A DNA stretch of 64,000 nt from Gilichinskyi gelida (GTDB lineage: Bacteria > Acidobacteriota > Thermoanaerobaculia > Gp7-AA8). Positions 53,962-63,193 of the stretch are shown in pieces. How positions within the stretch are numbered: the stretch's first letter is position 1; every line of letters begins with the position of its first letter. Position numbers and translations under genes: made by a program. Location of the stretch: contig JBBPII010000021.1 of NCBI GenBank assembly GCA_038040385.1, forward strand, positions 1 to 64,000, given 5' to 3'. The notes under the pieces were generated by a model that saw only the letters and a list, made by a program, of their open reading frames with translations, did not search any database and was not told the origin of the DNA.

Positions 53962-55187
53962 GCTCCGGCCACGACCCCTACGCCCCACTCCGCTACTCGA
54001 ACTTCCGCTGGCTCGTGCTGGCGCACGGCACCTCCACCGTGGCGCGCGAGGCGCAGATCGTCGTCGTCGCCTGGCAGATCTACGAAGTCACCAAAGACCC
54101 GCTGTCGCTGGGACTGATCGGGCTGGCCGAGGCGCTGCCGTTCGTGGCGGTGGCGCTGTATGCGGGACATGTGGCGGATCGCGCCAACCGGCGGACCATC
54201 GCCATCGCCGGGACGCTGGGGCTGGCGATCTCCGCCGTCGCCCTGCTGCTGTTCACACTCAATCCGGCGCTGCTGCACAACGTCTGGCCGATCTACGGCG
54301 TGATCTTCGCCAGCGGCATCGCGCGGAGCTTCACCCGGCCGGCGGTCACCGCGCTCTCCGCGGAGCTGGTGCCGCGCGAGATCTACTCGGGCGCGGTGGC
54401 GTGGCGATCATCCGTGTGGCAGGGGGCGGCCATCGCCGGGCCGGCGCTCGGCGGCATGCTGTACGGCTTCTGGGGGCCGAGGCTGACCTACGGCGTGGTC
54501 ATCGTCCTCTTCGCCGGCGCGCTCGCGGCGCTGCTGGCCATCACCCACCAGTCGGAGCCGCTGCCGAACGACATGCCGATCGGCGAGAGCCTGCGGGTCG
54601 GCCTACGGTTCCTCTGGCGTCAGCCGGTGCTCCTCGGCGCGATGACCCTCGACCTCTTCTCCGTCCTCTTCGGCGGCGCGGTCGCGCTGCTGCCGATCTT
54701 CGCCAAGATGCTCGGCGCCGGCCCGCAGGGACTCGGCGTCCTCCGCGCCGCGCCGGCGGTCGGCTCGCTCGCCGTCGGCGTCTACCTCGCCCACCGCCTA
54801 CCCTTCCGCCGCGCCGGGCCGACGCTGTTCGTCGCCGTCGCCGTCTTCGGCCTGACGATGATCGGCTTCGCCCTGTCGCGCAGCTTCCTGCTCTCATTCG
54901 GCCTGTTGATGCTGAGCGGCGTGGCGGACAACGTCAGCGTCCTGATCCGCGGCACGCTGATGCAGACCCTCACCCCGCGCGAGCTGCTGGGACGGGTGGC
55001 GTCGGTGAACTCGATCTTCATCGGCGCCTCGAACGAGATCGGCGCCTTCGAGTCGGGCGTCGCCGCGCGCCTCCTCGGCGTCGTGCCGTCGGTGATCTTC
55101 GGCGGGGTGATGACGCTGGTGGTGGTGGCGGTGACGGCGGTGGCGTCGCCGCGGCTGCGGAAGATGCGAGAAATCCACTCCCTGTAG
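53958..55187 (+). CDS. MFS transporter (EntS/MFS_3-like efflux)
   Basis: 409 residues, about 12 membrane spans, with the start TTG 53958 overlapping the PII stop. Typical loop motifs are GHVADRANRRTIAIAG (between TM2 and TM3) and RSFTRPAVTALSAELVPREI. LMQTLTPRELLGRVASVNSI near 335 is characteristic of the EntS-like group of exporters. The substrate is unknown. Overlap with the PII gene means cotranscription, but a functional link is not evident. Confidence 0.82.
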   Translation: MSSGHDPYAPLRYSNFRWLVLAHGTSTVAREAQIVVVAWQIYEVTKDPLSLGLIGLAEALPFVAVALYAGHVADRANRRTIAIAGTLGLAISAVALLLFTLNPALLHNVWPIYGVIFASGIARSFTRPAVTALSAELVPREIYSGAVAWRSSVWQGAAIAGPALGGMLYGFWGPRLTYGVVIVLFAGALAALLAITHQSEPLPNDMPIGESLRVGLRFLWRQPVLLGAMTLDLFSVLFGGAVALLPIFAKMLGAGPQGLGVLRAAPAVGSLAVGVYLAHRLPFRRAGPTLFVAVAVFGLTMIGFALSRSFLLSFGLLMLSGVADNVSVLIRGTLMQTLTPRELLGRVASVNSIFIGASNEIGAFESGVAARLLGVVPSVIFGGVMTLVVVAVTAVASPRLRKMREIHSL

Positions 55188-55218
55188 AAGAACTTGACCG
55201 CCACGCTACTCTGGCTTC

Positions 55219-56256
55219 GTGAGCGCGATCCACGGCCGCGGCGCGAGCTGGAATCCCCTGTCCCGATTCGAGACCATCGAGTACGTCCGCGACGACGAGG
55301 CGGAGGAGCAGCCGTCGCCGTCGACGATCTTCCTGCGCGATCCGACGCGCACGATCATCGCCCACAACGACAGCCCCGACGTCGGATTCGAGTCCAGCAT
55401 CAATCCCTACCGCGGCTGCGAGCACGGCTGCATCTACTGCTTCGCCCGCCCCACGCACGAATACCTCGGCTTCTCCGCCGGCCTGGAGTTCGAATCGAAG
55501 ATCATGGTCAAGGAGGACGCGCCGGAGCTGCTGCGCGAGGAGCTGATGTCGCCGCGGTGGAAGCCGCACCTCATCGCCATCAGCGGGGTGACCGATCCCT
55601 ATCAGCCGATCGAACGGAAGCTGGAGATCACCCGCCGCTGCCTCCAGGTCCTCGCCGAGTTCCGCAACCCGACCTGCATCATCACCAAGAACCATCTGGT
55701 GACCCGCGACATCGACGTCCTGCAGGAGCTGGCGAAGTACGACGCGATTTCGGTCAACCTCTCGGTCACCACCCTCGACCCCGCACTGGCGAACATCATG
55801 GAGCCGCGCGCCTCGACGCCGCAGCGGCGCCTGGAGGCCATCGAGGCGCTGGCGAAGGCGGGCATCCCGGTCGGCGCGATGGTGGCGCCGGTAGTCCCGG
55901 CGATCACCGATCACGAGCTGCCGGGCATCCTCACCGAGGTGGCCAACGCCGGCGCCAGCTCGGCGGGCTACGTCCTGCTGCGACTGCCGTGGGCGGTCGC
56001 GCCGCTGTTCGAGCGATGGCTGGACGAGCACTACCCCGACCGCAAGCAGAAGGTGCTCAACCGGGTGCGAATTTTGCGCGACGGCAAGCTGTACGACGCG
56101 CGGTGGGGCGTGCGGCAGCGCGGCGAGGGCATCTTCGCCGAGCAGCTCGACGCAATCTTCGACATCACCTGCCGCAAACTGCATCTGAACGAGATCAGCC
56201 GCGACCTGTCGGCCGACGCGTTCCGGCGCCCCACTGCGCAGGCATCGCTGTTCTGA
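55219..56256 (+). CDS. radical SAM protein, PA0069 / spore-photoproduct-lyase-like family
   Basis: 345 residues from GTG 55219. The [4Fe-4S]-SAM motif is C67-x3-C71-x2-C74 (GCEHGCIYCFARPTHEY). Also seen are IAISGVTDPYQPIERKLEIT and NLSVTTLDPALANIMEPRAS (near 175-195). The family is widespread but its substrate is unknown; a DNA or metabolite radical chemistry is possible. No neighbouring gene gives a hint. Confidence 0.88.
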   Translation: MSAIHGRGASWNPLSRFETIEYVRDDEAEEQPSPSTIFLRDPTRTIIAHNDSPDVGFESSINPYRGCEHGCIYCFARPTHEYLGFSAGLEFESKIMVKEDAPELLREELMSPRWKPHLIAISGVTDPYQPIERKLEITRRCLQVLAEFRNPTCIITKNHLVTRDIDVLQELAKYDAISVNLSVTTLDPALANIMEPRASTPQRRLEAIEALAKAGIPVGAMVAPVVPAITDHELPGILTEVANAGASSAGYVLLRLPWAVAPLFERWLDEHYPDRKQKVLNRVRILRDGKLYDARWGVRQRGEGIFAEQLDAIFDITCRKLHLNEISRDLSADAFRRPTAQASLF

Positions 56257-56277
56257 AGGCTGTTCCGCATTCGGGCC

Positions 56278-56754
56278 TTATCGGAAGCGAACGCACCAGC
56301 AATGTGAGAGCGAGCCCTTGGGGAATGCTGCCGTGTTCCCCGCCATGTTCAACGTCCACGCGTTGGCGGGATTGGAGGCCGTCGTGTTGCTCCAGATCGC
56401 CTGACCCAGCCAAGCGGTGACGACGCCGAATGGATGGCCGGGCTCGAGATTGACCGGCGGATTCGGGATGGACAAGATGCTCGACAATTCGTGGATGGCC
56501 GGCACGCGCCAACCCATGCGTCCACCGATGACGAGGTTGTTGCAACGCGTATGCGCCTGATCCCAAGTGAATGCGCCGGCGTTCGGCGTGCGCTCCCAAA
56601 CGAGATCGGTTTCCTGATCAAAGACGGCTTGGTTCGCGAAGGCCGGGAGAACGAGAAAACGCGAGACGCTCTTGTGATCCCAGGCGTCCTGCGCGACCGC
56701 CGCCGAGGCGGCGGATAGCAACACGAGTGCGAGTACCCAACCACGACTCTTCAT
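56278..56754 (-). CDS. exported DUF1566 (Lcl C-terminal-like) protein
   Basis: 158 residues from ATG 56754, with AAGGAG 8 nt upstream. A signal peptide (MKSRGWVLALVLLSAASAAVA) is followed by a domain with TDLVWERTPNAGAFTWDQA, MGWRVPAIHELSSILSI, and a C-terminal CWCVRFR. In this family the Trp-Arg-Val-Pro segment and terminal Cys-Val-Arg are conserved. The family is found in secreted and surface proteins; the function is unknown. Confidence 0.75.
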   Translation of the reverse strand: MKSRGWVLALVLLSAASAAVAQDAWDHKSVSRFLVLPAFANQAVFDQETDLVWERTPNAGAFTWDQAHTRCNNLVIGGRMGWRVPAIHELSSILSIPNPPVNLEPGHPFGVVTAWLGQAIWSNTTASNPANAWTLNMAGNTAAFPKGSLSHCWCVRFR

Positions 56755-56804
56755 GATGATCACTCCTTGTACGATTAGTGCAGGAGCGAGCGGGGGCGTT
56801 TCAT

Positions 56805-57311
56805 ATGAACATCGTCTACGAAGGCAAACACGTCGTCGTCCTCGAGCGCGACGGCTGGGAGTTCGTCGAGCGGAAGAAGGCAAAGTCCGCGGTGGTCATC
56901 GTGGCGCGCACTGACGACGGAAAGATCATCCTCACCGAACAGTTCCGCCGTCCCGTCGACGCACGGGTCATCGACTTCGCCGCGGGACTGGTCGGCGACG
57001 AAGGCAACCACGATGAAGAAGAGACCGCGCGCCGCGAGCTGGAGGAAGAGACCGGCTATCGCTGCGAAAGTATGCAGCGCGTGGCGAGCGGTCCAACCTC
57101 GCCGGGGATCACCAGCGAGATCGTGACCTTCTTCCTGGCCACGGGCCTCGATCGGCGCGGAGCGGGTGGTGGGGTGGGGAGCGAGAAAATCGTCGTGCAC
57201 GAGGTTCCGCAAGGCGGGGTCGTGGAGTGGCTCCACGAGCGCGAACGTGAAGGCGTGCTCATCGACAACAAGATCTGGGCGGGATTCTACTTGCTCTCAA
57301 AAAGTACTTGA
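56805..57311 (+). CDS. NUDIX hydrolase (ADP-ribose pyrophosphatase-like)
   Basis: 168 residues from ATG 56805. The Nudix region is GLVGDEGNHDEEETARREL (61-79), then EEETGY, so the RE-x2-EE core is present with a slightly expanded first half. The upstream FRRPVDARVIDFAAG and downstream PTSPGITSEIVTFFLATGL resemble ADP-ribose/NDP-sugar hydrolases. It cleaves nucleoside diphosphate derivatives; the substrate is not certain. It is divergent from the DUF1566 gene. Confidence 0.85.
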   Translation: MNIVYEGKHVVVLERDGWEFVERKKAKSAVVIVARTDDGKIILTEQFRRPVDARVIDFAAGLVGDEGNHDEEETARRELEEETGYRCESMQRVASGPTSPGITSEIVTFFLATGLDRRGAGGGVGSEKIVVHEVPQGGVVEWLHEREREGVLIDNKIWAGFYLLSKST

Positions 57312-57343
57312 CAACTCTCAGCGCGCGGCATAGATTGCCGGTC

Positions 57344-57877
57344 ATGAGAGCACTGGTCATCGCCGTGATTCTCCTCACCGCCTGCTACGCCGCCTCGGAT
57401 TCGCAGTTCACTGATCTCGCCAACTCCGCGCGGGCTGGCGATGTCGCGAAGATCCGGGAGCTCGCCGCGGAAGGCGCCGATCCCAACGCCGTCGCAGGCC
57501 AGAACAACTGGACGCCGCTGCTCCACGCAATCCACAAGCATCAAAACGCCTCGGTCACCGCGCTCCTCGGCGCCGGCGCCGACGTCAACCGCGCCGGCCA
57601 TGACGGCGTCACCCCGCTGATGATGGCCGCCGGCTACGGCTTCGACGACACCGTGCAACTCCTGCTGAAGCGCGGCGCGAACGCATCGCTCAAAGGCAGC
57701 GAAGAGGGATCGGCCCTCGACTGGGCGCTCCTCGGCACGACGGACATCGACCGCTTCACCTACTTCACCTGCCAGGACTCCACCGTTCGCCTGCTGCGCA
57801 GCGCCGCGCCGACCCTGCAGCCGACGGCCGGCGCGCGGCGCTGGGCGAAGATGAAGCGCTGCGCTACGTCATCCTGA
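57344..57877 (+). CDS. ankyrin-repeat lipoprotein
   Basis: 177 residues from ATG 57344. The lipoprotein signal is MRALVIAVILLTAC (Cys14). About three ankyrin repeats span ~25-125 (ARAGDVAKIRELAAEGADPN; GQNNWTPLLHAIHKHQNA; GHDGVTPLMMAAGYGFDDTV). The last residues (SS) and the TGA come from the REP palindrome at 57868. It is probably a periplasmic interaction protein. Confidence 0.8.
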   Translation: MRALVIAVILLTACYAASDSQFTDLANSARAGDVAKIRELAAEGADPNAVAGQNNWTPLLHAIHKHQNASVTALLGAGADVNRAGHDGVTPLMMAAGYGFDDTVQLLLKRGANASLKGSEEGSALDWALLGTTDIDRFTYFTCQDSTVRLLRSAAPTLQPTAGARRWAKMKRCATSS

Positions 57878-57942
57878 GCGGAGCGAAGGATCTCAGTCTG
57901 CGCAGCCGGAGATCCTTCGCCGTCTGCGCGGCTCAGGATGAC
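57868..57942. repeat. REP-type palindrome, copy 7 (between convergent genes)
   Basis: GTCATCCTGAGCGGAGCGAA ... GGATCTCAGTC and its complement GGAGATCCTTCGCCGTCTGC GCGGCTCAGGATGAC. Both flanking genes end inside it with Ser-Ser-stop (TCA TCC TGA) read from opposite sides. It probably also serves as a bidirectional terminator. Confidence 0.88.
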
Positions 57943-58907
57943 GGGGAAACCCGCAGCACGATCTTCCCGAAATTCTCGTTCGCCGCCATCCGGCGGTGCG
58001 CCTCGGCCGCCTCTTCCAGCGGATAGACGCGGTCGATGACGGGCCGCACGCGGCCGGCGCGGAGGTGGTCGTCGAATCGCCCGAGAAACGACGCGACGAT
58101 CGCCGCCTTCTCCTCGTTCGATCGCGAGCGTAGCGCGGAGCCGATGATCTGCTGCCGCCGCCCGAGGAGCTTCGCGACGTCGATCTCCGCGCGCGTCTCG
58201 CCGCCCATCGAGCCGATGATCACCACCCGCCCGCCCGCCGCCAGCGCCTCGAGATCGCGTACGAGGTAGCGCGCGCCGATATGGTCGAGGATCACGTTCG
58301 CGCCGCGGGCGCGCTCCACGAAGTCCTCTTCGCGGTAGTTGATCGCGTCGTCCGCGCCGTGCGCCAGGCAGCGGTCGCACTTCTCCTTCGATCCTGCGGT
58401 GACGATCACCCTCAAGCCGGCGAGCTTGCCGAGCGTCGTCGCCGCGGTGCCGACGCCGCTGCCACCGCCGTGCACCAGCAGCGTCTCACCCGCCGCCGCC
58501 CGCGCCAGGTCGAACACGTTGGAAAACGCGGTGAGAAATACCTCGGGGAAGGCGCCCGCCTCGTCGTCGCTCAGCGCGTCCGGCACGCGCATCGTCGATC
58601 CGTGATGCGCCACCGCCTCCTCGGCGTAGCCGCCGCCGGGAAGGAGGGCCATGGCCCGCTCGCCGGTTTTCCATCCGCGGACGTCGGCGCCGACCTCGAT
58701 CACCTCGCCGGCGCACTCCAGGCCGAGGATCGTCGACGCGCCGGGCGGCGGCGGATAGCGCCCTTCGCGCTGGAGCAAATCCGCGCGATTGACGGCGGTG
58801 GCACGCACGCGAATGCGCAACTGGTCGGGGGCGAGCAGCGGCGGATCGACGTCGCCGATCCGCAGGACGGACTCATCGCCGGGGTGATCGAAGACGATCG
58901 CTTTCAT
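57933..58907 (-). CDS. NAD(P)H:quinone oxidoreductase, zinc-independent MDR family
   Basis: 324 residues from ATG 58907. The GroES-like half has VNRADLLQREGRYPPPPGAS and LGLECAGEVIEVGADVRGW. The Rossmann half has LLVHGGGSGVGTAATTLGKL, where the GxGxxG reads GGGSGVG. It lacks the zinc Cys lobe of alcohol dehydrogenases, as in PIG3/QOR-like enzymes. The C-terminal SS and the stop come from the REP palindrome. Confidence 0.9.
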   Translation of the reverse strand: MKAIVFDHPGDESVLRIGDVDPPLLAPDQLRIRVRATAVNRADLLQREGRYPPPPGASTILGLECAGEVIEVGADVRGWKTGERAMALLPGGGYAEEAVAHHGSTMRVPDALSDDEAGAFPEVFLTAFSNVFDLARAAAGETLLVHGGGSGVGTAATTLGKLAGLRVIVTAGSKEKCDRCLAHGADDAINYREEDFVERARGANVILDHIGARYLVRDLEALAAGGRVVIIGSMGGETRAEIDVAKLLGRRQQIIGSALRSRSNEEKAAIVASFLGRFDDHLRAGRVRPVIDRVYPLEEAAEAHRRMAANENFGKIVLRVSPSS

Positions 58908-58947
58908 GCACACCGCTGTGTCATCAGCGGTGTATCTTCCCGCGAAC

Positions 58948-59871
58948 ATGCCCTCCGACGCCATCCTCTGCCGCAGTCTGAAAAAGTACTACGCCGACGT
59001 CAAAGCGGTCGACGGGCTCGAGCTCTCCATCGCCGCGGGCGAGTGCTTCGGCCTGCTGGGGCCCAACGGCGCGGGCAAGACCACCACCATCGAGATCCTC
59101 GAAGGTCTCACCCCCGCCGATTCCGGCGACGTGGAGATCCTCGGCATGACCTGGCGCCGCGACGAGCGCGCGCTGCGCGAGCGCATCGGCATCTCGCTGC
59201 AGGAAACGCAGCTCGCCGAAAAACTGACCGTGCTGGAGACGCTACGCCTCTTCCGCTCCTTCTACCGCAACGGCCACGACCCCGACGAACTGCTCCGCGA
59301 CCTCTCGCTCGACGAGAAGCGCGACGCGCGCGTCGGCAAGTTGTCCGGCGGACAGCGTCAGCGCCTCGCCGCGGCCTGCGCGCTGGTCGGCGATCCCGAC
59401 ATCCTCTTCCTCGACGAGCCGACCACCGGACTGGATCCGCAGAGCCGCCTGCAGCTCTGGGACGTGGTGCAGCGCTTCCGCCAGAAGGGCGGAACGGTGC
59501 TGCTGACGACGCACTACATGGAGGAGGCCGAGCGCCTCTGCGACCGCGTCGCCATCATCGACCACGGCCATCTCATCGCCCTCGGAACGCCCGCGGAGCT
59601 GATCGGAAAGCTTGAGGCGCCGCACATCATCGAGTTCACCAGCGAGCCGCCGCTGTCCGAAGACATCTGGAAACGCCTCCCCGGCTGCCACGGCATGACG
59701 GCCAAGAACGGCTCGTGGATGCTGCGCGTCGACTCGCTCGCCGACGCCGTCCCGAAGCTGCTGGCGACCATCGACGAGCAGGGGTCGAAGCTGGTCACGC
59801 TGTCGACGCACGCGGCGACGCTGGAGGACCTTTTCGTGTCGCTGACGGGGAGGGAGCTGCGCGATGCCTAG
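58948..59871 (+). CDS. ABC transporter ATP-binding protein
   Basis: 307 residues from ATG 58948. It has Walker A GPNGAGKTT (38-46), Q-loop ISLQETQL, signature LSGGQRQRL, Walker B ILFLDEPTTG and H-loop TTHYMEEAE. A C-terminal ~80-residue extension (DUF4162-like) follows. It is the ATPase of a DrrA/CcmA-type exporter, and overlaps the permease gene by 8 nt. Confidence 0.95.
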   Translation: MPSDAILCRSLKKYYADVKAVDGLELSIAAGECFGLLGPNGAGKTTTIEILEGLTPADSGDVEILGMTWRRDERALRERIGISLQETQLAEKLTVLETLRLFRSFYRNGHDPDELLRDLSLDEKRDARVGKLSGGQRQRLAAACALVGDPDILFLDEPTTGLDPQSRLQLWDVVQRFRQKGGTVLLTTHYMEEAERLCDRVAIIDHGHLIALGTPAELIGKLEAPHIIEFTSEPPLSEDIWKRLPGCHGMTAKNGSWMLRVDSLADAVPKLLATIDEQGSKLVTLSTHAATLEDLFVSLTGRELRDA

Positions 59872-60907
59872 CGAGGTCCGCCCCGCCCTCATCGAGCTCA
59901 CCTCCGTCCGCACCAAGGAGTTCCTGCGCGAGACCGAGGCGGTGTTCTGGGTGTTCGGGTTCCCGCTGATCCTCGCGCTGGCGCTCGGCTTCGCCTTCCG
60001 CGACAAACCGCCCGACCGCGTGCCGGTCGCGGTCATCGAAGGCCCCGCGGCGGCGGAGCAGCTCGCGGCGCTGAGCAAATCGCCGGCGTTGATCCCGCGG
60101 GTGATGAAGGAGGCCGACGCGCGCGAGGCGCTGCGGCACGGGAAGGTATCGGTGGTCATCGCCAACGACGCGAAAGGCGTCGTCTATCGCTTCGACCCCA
60201 CCCGCCCTGAGGCGCGCGTGGCGCGCCAGGACGCCGACGACGCTCTGCAGCGCGCGCGCGGACGCCGCGACGTCGTGCCGGCGCACGAGGAGCACGTCCG
60301 CGAGCAGGGCGCGCGCTACATCGACTTCCTCCTCCCCGGCCTGCTCGGTATGAACCTGATGGGCACCGGCATGTGGGGGATGGGATTCACCATCGCCAAC
60401 GCCCGGATGAAGAAGCTGCTCAAGCGCCTGGTGGCCACGCCGATGCGCAAGAGCGACTACCTCCTCGCGCAGTTCCTCTCGCGGCTGCTCTTTCTGATCG
60501 TGGAGACGACGGTGCTCGTTGCCTTCGGCTGGCTGGTGTTCGGCGTGCGGGTGAACGGATCGATCCTGCTGCTGATGCTGACCTGCATCGTCGGCGGCTA
60601 CGCCTTCTCCGGCATCGGCCTGCTGACGGTGTCGCGCGCCAAGACGCTCGAAGCGGTGAGCGGGATGATGAACCTGATCATGGTCCCCATGTGGATCTGC
60701 TCCGGCATCTTCTTCTCGTACGAGCGCTTTCCCGAGACGGTGAAGCCGGTGATCCGCGCGCTGCCGCTGACGCTGCTCAACGACGCGCTGCGCATGGTGA
60801 TGAACGACGCCGCGGGGCTCGCTGAAGTCGCCCCGCGGCTTTTGGCGCTGGCGGTGTGGGGCGTGGTGTCGTTCCTGATCGGATTGAAGATCTTCCGGTG
60901 GCAGTAG
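59864..60907 (+). CDS. ABC-2 type transporter permease
   Basis: 347 residues. An N-terminal helix (ETEAVFWVFGFPLILALALG) is followed by a long periplasmic loop (~45-150) and five more helices, including LLPGLLGMNLMGTGMWGMG and LIMVPMWICSGIFFSYERFP. It pairs with the ATPase upstream. The substrate is unknown (drug, lipid or polysaccharide export are options). Confidence 0.93.
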   Translation: MPSEVRPALIELTSVRTKEFLRETEAVFWVFGFPLILALALGFAFRDKPPDRVPVAVIEGPAAAEQLAALSKSPALIPRVMKEADAREALRHGKVSVVIANDAKGVVYRFDPTRPEARVARQDADDALQRARGRRDVVPAHEEHVREQGARYIDFLLPGLLGMNLMGTGMWGMGFTIANARMKKLLKRLVATPMRKSDYLLAQFLSRLLFLIVETTVLVAFGWLVFGVRVNGSILLLMLTCIVGGYAFSGIGLLTVSRAKTLEAVSGMMNLIMVPMWICSGIFFSYERFPETVKPVIRALPLTLLNDALRMVMNDAAGLAEVAPRLLALAVWGVVSFLIGLKIFRWQ

Positions 60908-60916
60908 AGAACTAGG

Positions 60917-61009
60917 AACGCCGCCGTCCCGGCGGCTGGCCGGGCGGCGTCCCGCCGCCCGCGCAGGCGAGGACGCCTGCGATCCAGCCGGCGTGGACGC
61001 CGGCGCTCC
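60917..61009. repeat. CCGGCGTC/GACGCCGG palindromic element, intergenic copy
   Basis: AACGCCGCCGTCCCGGCGGC ... GGGCGGCGTCCCGCCGCC, then GGCGAGGACGCC and GACGCCGGCGCTCC. It has the same inner and outer arms as the in-gene copy at 32201-32285. It lies between convergent genes. Confidence 0.7.
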
Positions 61010-61015
61010 ACGCGA

Positions 61016-61684
61016 TCAGAACCGGAAGTACACCCCCGCGTTCGTTTCTCCCTGGTAGAACTGGCGATCGTTGTTGTAGGAGCAGACGCGGCAGAAGTCG
61101 TCGTTCGGCACAGCGGTGTAGTAGCCGCGGGCCTCGAGGCGCAGCCCGACGTTGTTGCCGAACGGCACCTTCACGCCAATGCCGCCGGAGGCGGAGAAGC
61201 GGTTCTCGGAGGTCGCGCCGGCGATCTCGGGGTTGAGGTTGGCGACACCGGCGCTGACGACGAAGTACGGCGTCGCCACGCGGCTCCGCGCGAACGGGAC
61301 GATCAGTCCCGCGTGGTAGTAGGTGATGTCGAAGTCGGCGATGCGGTCGCTCGGCAGGAACAGCCCGCTGCCGGCGGTGAGGTGCGTGTCCTGACGGTTG
61401 ACCATAAACTCGATCTTGAATCCGTCGTTGCCGATGGGGACGGCGAAATTGGCGCCGTAGTTCATGCCGCTCTCCGCTTCGACGTCGCCGGTGAAGCCGG
61501 TCTGTTCGGAGAAGAGGGTGCCGCCGTAGCGGTAGCCGATGAACGGCGTCAGCTCGAAGGCGTTTTCGTTGCTGCGATAGCGGCGGTCGTCGCGGCCGCG
61601 ACGGTTGCGCCAGTCATCTTCCTGAGCGAAGAGCGCGACGGGAAGGGCGAGGGCGAAGAGGGACAAGGCGAGCAGTTTTCTCAT
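61016..61684 (-). CDS. outer-membrane beta-barrel protein
   Basis: 222 residues. A signal peptide (MRKLLALSLFALALPVALFA) and a charged linker lead to an eight-stranded-type barrel. Alternating strands are visible (ELTPFIGYRYGGTLF; FKIEFMVNRQDTHL; LRLEARGYYTAV) and the terminal strand ends in Phe (AGVYFRF), typical for BamA recognition. Two Cys near the C-terminus (DDFCRVCSYNND) may form a disulfide. The function is unknown; it may be an adhesin- or porin-like barrel. Confidence 0.8.
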   Translation of the reverse strand: MRKLLALSLFALALPVALFAQEDDWRNRRGRDDRRYRSNENAFELTPFIGYRYGGTLFSEQTGFTGDVEAESGMNYGANFAVPIGNDGFKIEFMVNRQDTHLTAGSGLFLPSDRIADFDITYYHAGLIVPFARSRVATPYFVVSAGVANLNPEIAGATSENRFSASGGIGVKVPFGNNVGLRLEARGYYTAVPNDDFCRVCSYNNDRQFYQGETNAGVYFRF

Positions 61685-61852
61685 GGAGGCCTCCAGTTGG
61701 ACTCGGCGGGCTACTGCGAAAACGGAGCCCGGGATTTAGGGCGTTTTACGGCCGCTTCGTCCGCGCGCGGGGACAAGCGTGGCGCATGACGGGGACAGGG
61801 TGCGAGACCCCGAGACCCCGCCGAGACCCCGAGACCCATAAAATCACCGCCC

Positions 61853-62599
61853 ATGAAAATCGCCACCTGGAACGTCAACGGGATTCGCGCGCGGCACGAG
61901 CAGTTTCTGGAGTGGGTCGACAGCGCGAAGCCCGACGTCGTCTGCCTGCAGGAGATCAAGGCCAAGATCGAGCAGGTGCCCGCGGCGATCTGCAACCTCG
62001 GCGGCTACTGGTGCTACTGGCACGGCCACAGCGGCTATTCGGGCGTGGCGCTGCACATACGGCGCGAAACGTTCCCGGAGGAGCCGCGCTTCTCGCATCC
62101 CGACTTCGACAACGAGACGCGCATCGTGCAGGCGCAGGTGGGCGACACCGTCTACGCATCGGTCTACGTGCCGAACGGCGGGAAGGACTACGACGCCAAG
62201 GTGGGATTCATGCGCGCGCTGACCGGCTACGCGCGCGCGCATCGCGAGCAGGGACTGAAGCTGGTGATCTGCGGCGACTACAACGTCGCGCGGACCGACA
62301 TGGACGTCCATCCGAAGGAGCGGAAGCCGGGCATCATCGGACAGCGCCCCGAAGAGCGCGCGCTGCTCGAGGGGATCATCGGCGAGGGGCTGGTCGACGT
62401 CGGACGGACGCTCAATCCGGGCGACGAGAGCTACTTCACCTGGTGGGCGCCGTGGCGCAACCTGCGGCAGCGCAACATCGGCTGGCGGCTCGACTACGTC
62501 CTCGCCAGCGAGTCGCTCGCCGAGCGCGCGACGTCGTGTCCGTCGTTCCGGGAGATCGGGACGAGCGACCACGCGCCGGTGGTGGCGACGTTCGAGTGA
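61853..62599 (+). CDS. xth: exodeoxyribonuclease III
   Basis: 248 residues of the EEP phosphodiesterase fold. Catalytic residues are N7 (TWNVNGIRAR), E34 (LQEIK), D and N in ICGDYNVAR and the C-terminal SDHAPVVATF. It is an AP endonuclease/3'-5' exonuclease in base excision repair. The start is ATG 61853 (MKIATWNVNG). Confidence 0.94.
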   Translation: MKIATWNVNGIRARHEQFLEWVDSAKPDVVCLQEIKAKIEQVPAAICNLGGYWCYWHGHSGYSGVALHIRRETFPEEPRFSHPDFDNETRIVQAQVGDTVYASVYVPNGGKDYDAKVGFMRALTGYARAHREQGLKLVICGDYNVARTDMDVHPKERKPGIIGQRPEERALLEGIIGEGLVDVGRTLNPGDESYFTWWAPWRNLRQRNIGWRLDYVLASESLAERATSCPSFREIGTSDHAPVVATFE

Positions 62600-62643
62600 A
62601 ACGGATTGCGCCTCTCCTTCACTAATGAATGAAGGAGTGAGCC

Positions 62644-63153
62644 ATGAAAAACACCGTCTTTCTGTTCGTTCTCTTGTTTACCACGGTGGCTGTAGCGCAG
62701 CAGACCGCGACCATCGCACCCCAGCCGCCGATCATCCCGAACTACGCCTACCAGTACGCGGCAAAGATCGTTTGCGGCCGGCCGGCGCCCACGCCGACGT
62801 ATGCGTTCCAGGTCGGTGCGCACGGCACCTACTTCACGCAGGTGAACGTGCACAACCCGTCGCGCACGCAGGGCGTGAGCATTCGGAAGAAGTTCATCAA
62901 CGCGCAGCCCGACGAGCGACCGACCAAGCCGACGCAGTTCTTCGGGCTGGGGCTGGAGCCGGACTGGGCGACACAGATCGACTGCCACAACATCCTCAAA
63001 CACCTCGGACTGCCGCCGGGAGCGTATGTCGAGGGTTTCGTGATCCTCGAGAGCACGCTGGAGATCGACGTCGTCGGCCTCTACACCGCAGACGGGCCGA
63101 GTGGTCTGATCAGCACGATGGAGATCGATCGCGTGCCGGCGCGGAAGTTCTGA
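62644..63153 (+). CDS. exported hypothetical protein
   Basis: 169 residues with a signal peptide (MKNTVFLFVLLFTTVAVAQQ) and a strong GGAGTG site 5 nt upstream. A mature domain of ~145 residues contains YAFQVGAHGTYFTQVNVHNP, PPGAYVEGFVILESTLEIDV and two Cys. The beta-rich pattern suggests a small sandwich. I do not recognise a family. Confidence 0.65.
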   Translation: MKNTVFLFVLLFTTVAVAQQTATIAPQPPIIPNYAYQYAAKIVCGRPAPTPTYAFQVGAHGTYFTQVNVHNPSRTQGVSIRKKFINAQPDERPTKPTQFFGLGLEPDWATQIDCHNILKHLGLPPGAYVEGFVILESTLEIDVVGLYTADGPSGLISTMEIDRVPARKF

Positions 63154-63193
63154 ATGAAGTGGAGCGGCGGCCTTCCGGCCGCCGCCCACGAAA

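Noticed and set aside
60917..61009. Small ORF or ncRNA between the ABC permease and barrel genes
   Set aside because: The palindromic symmetry and the second copy at 32201 indicate a repeat element.
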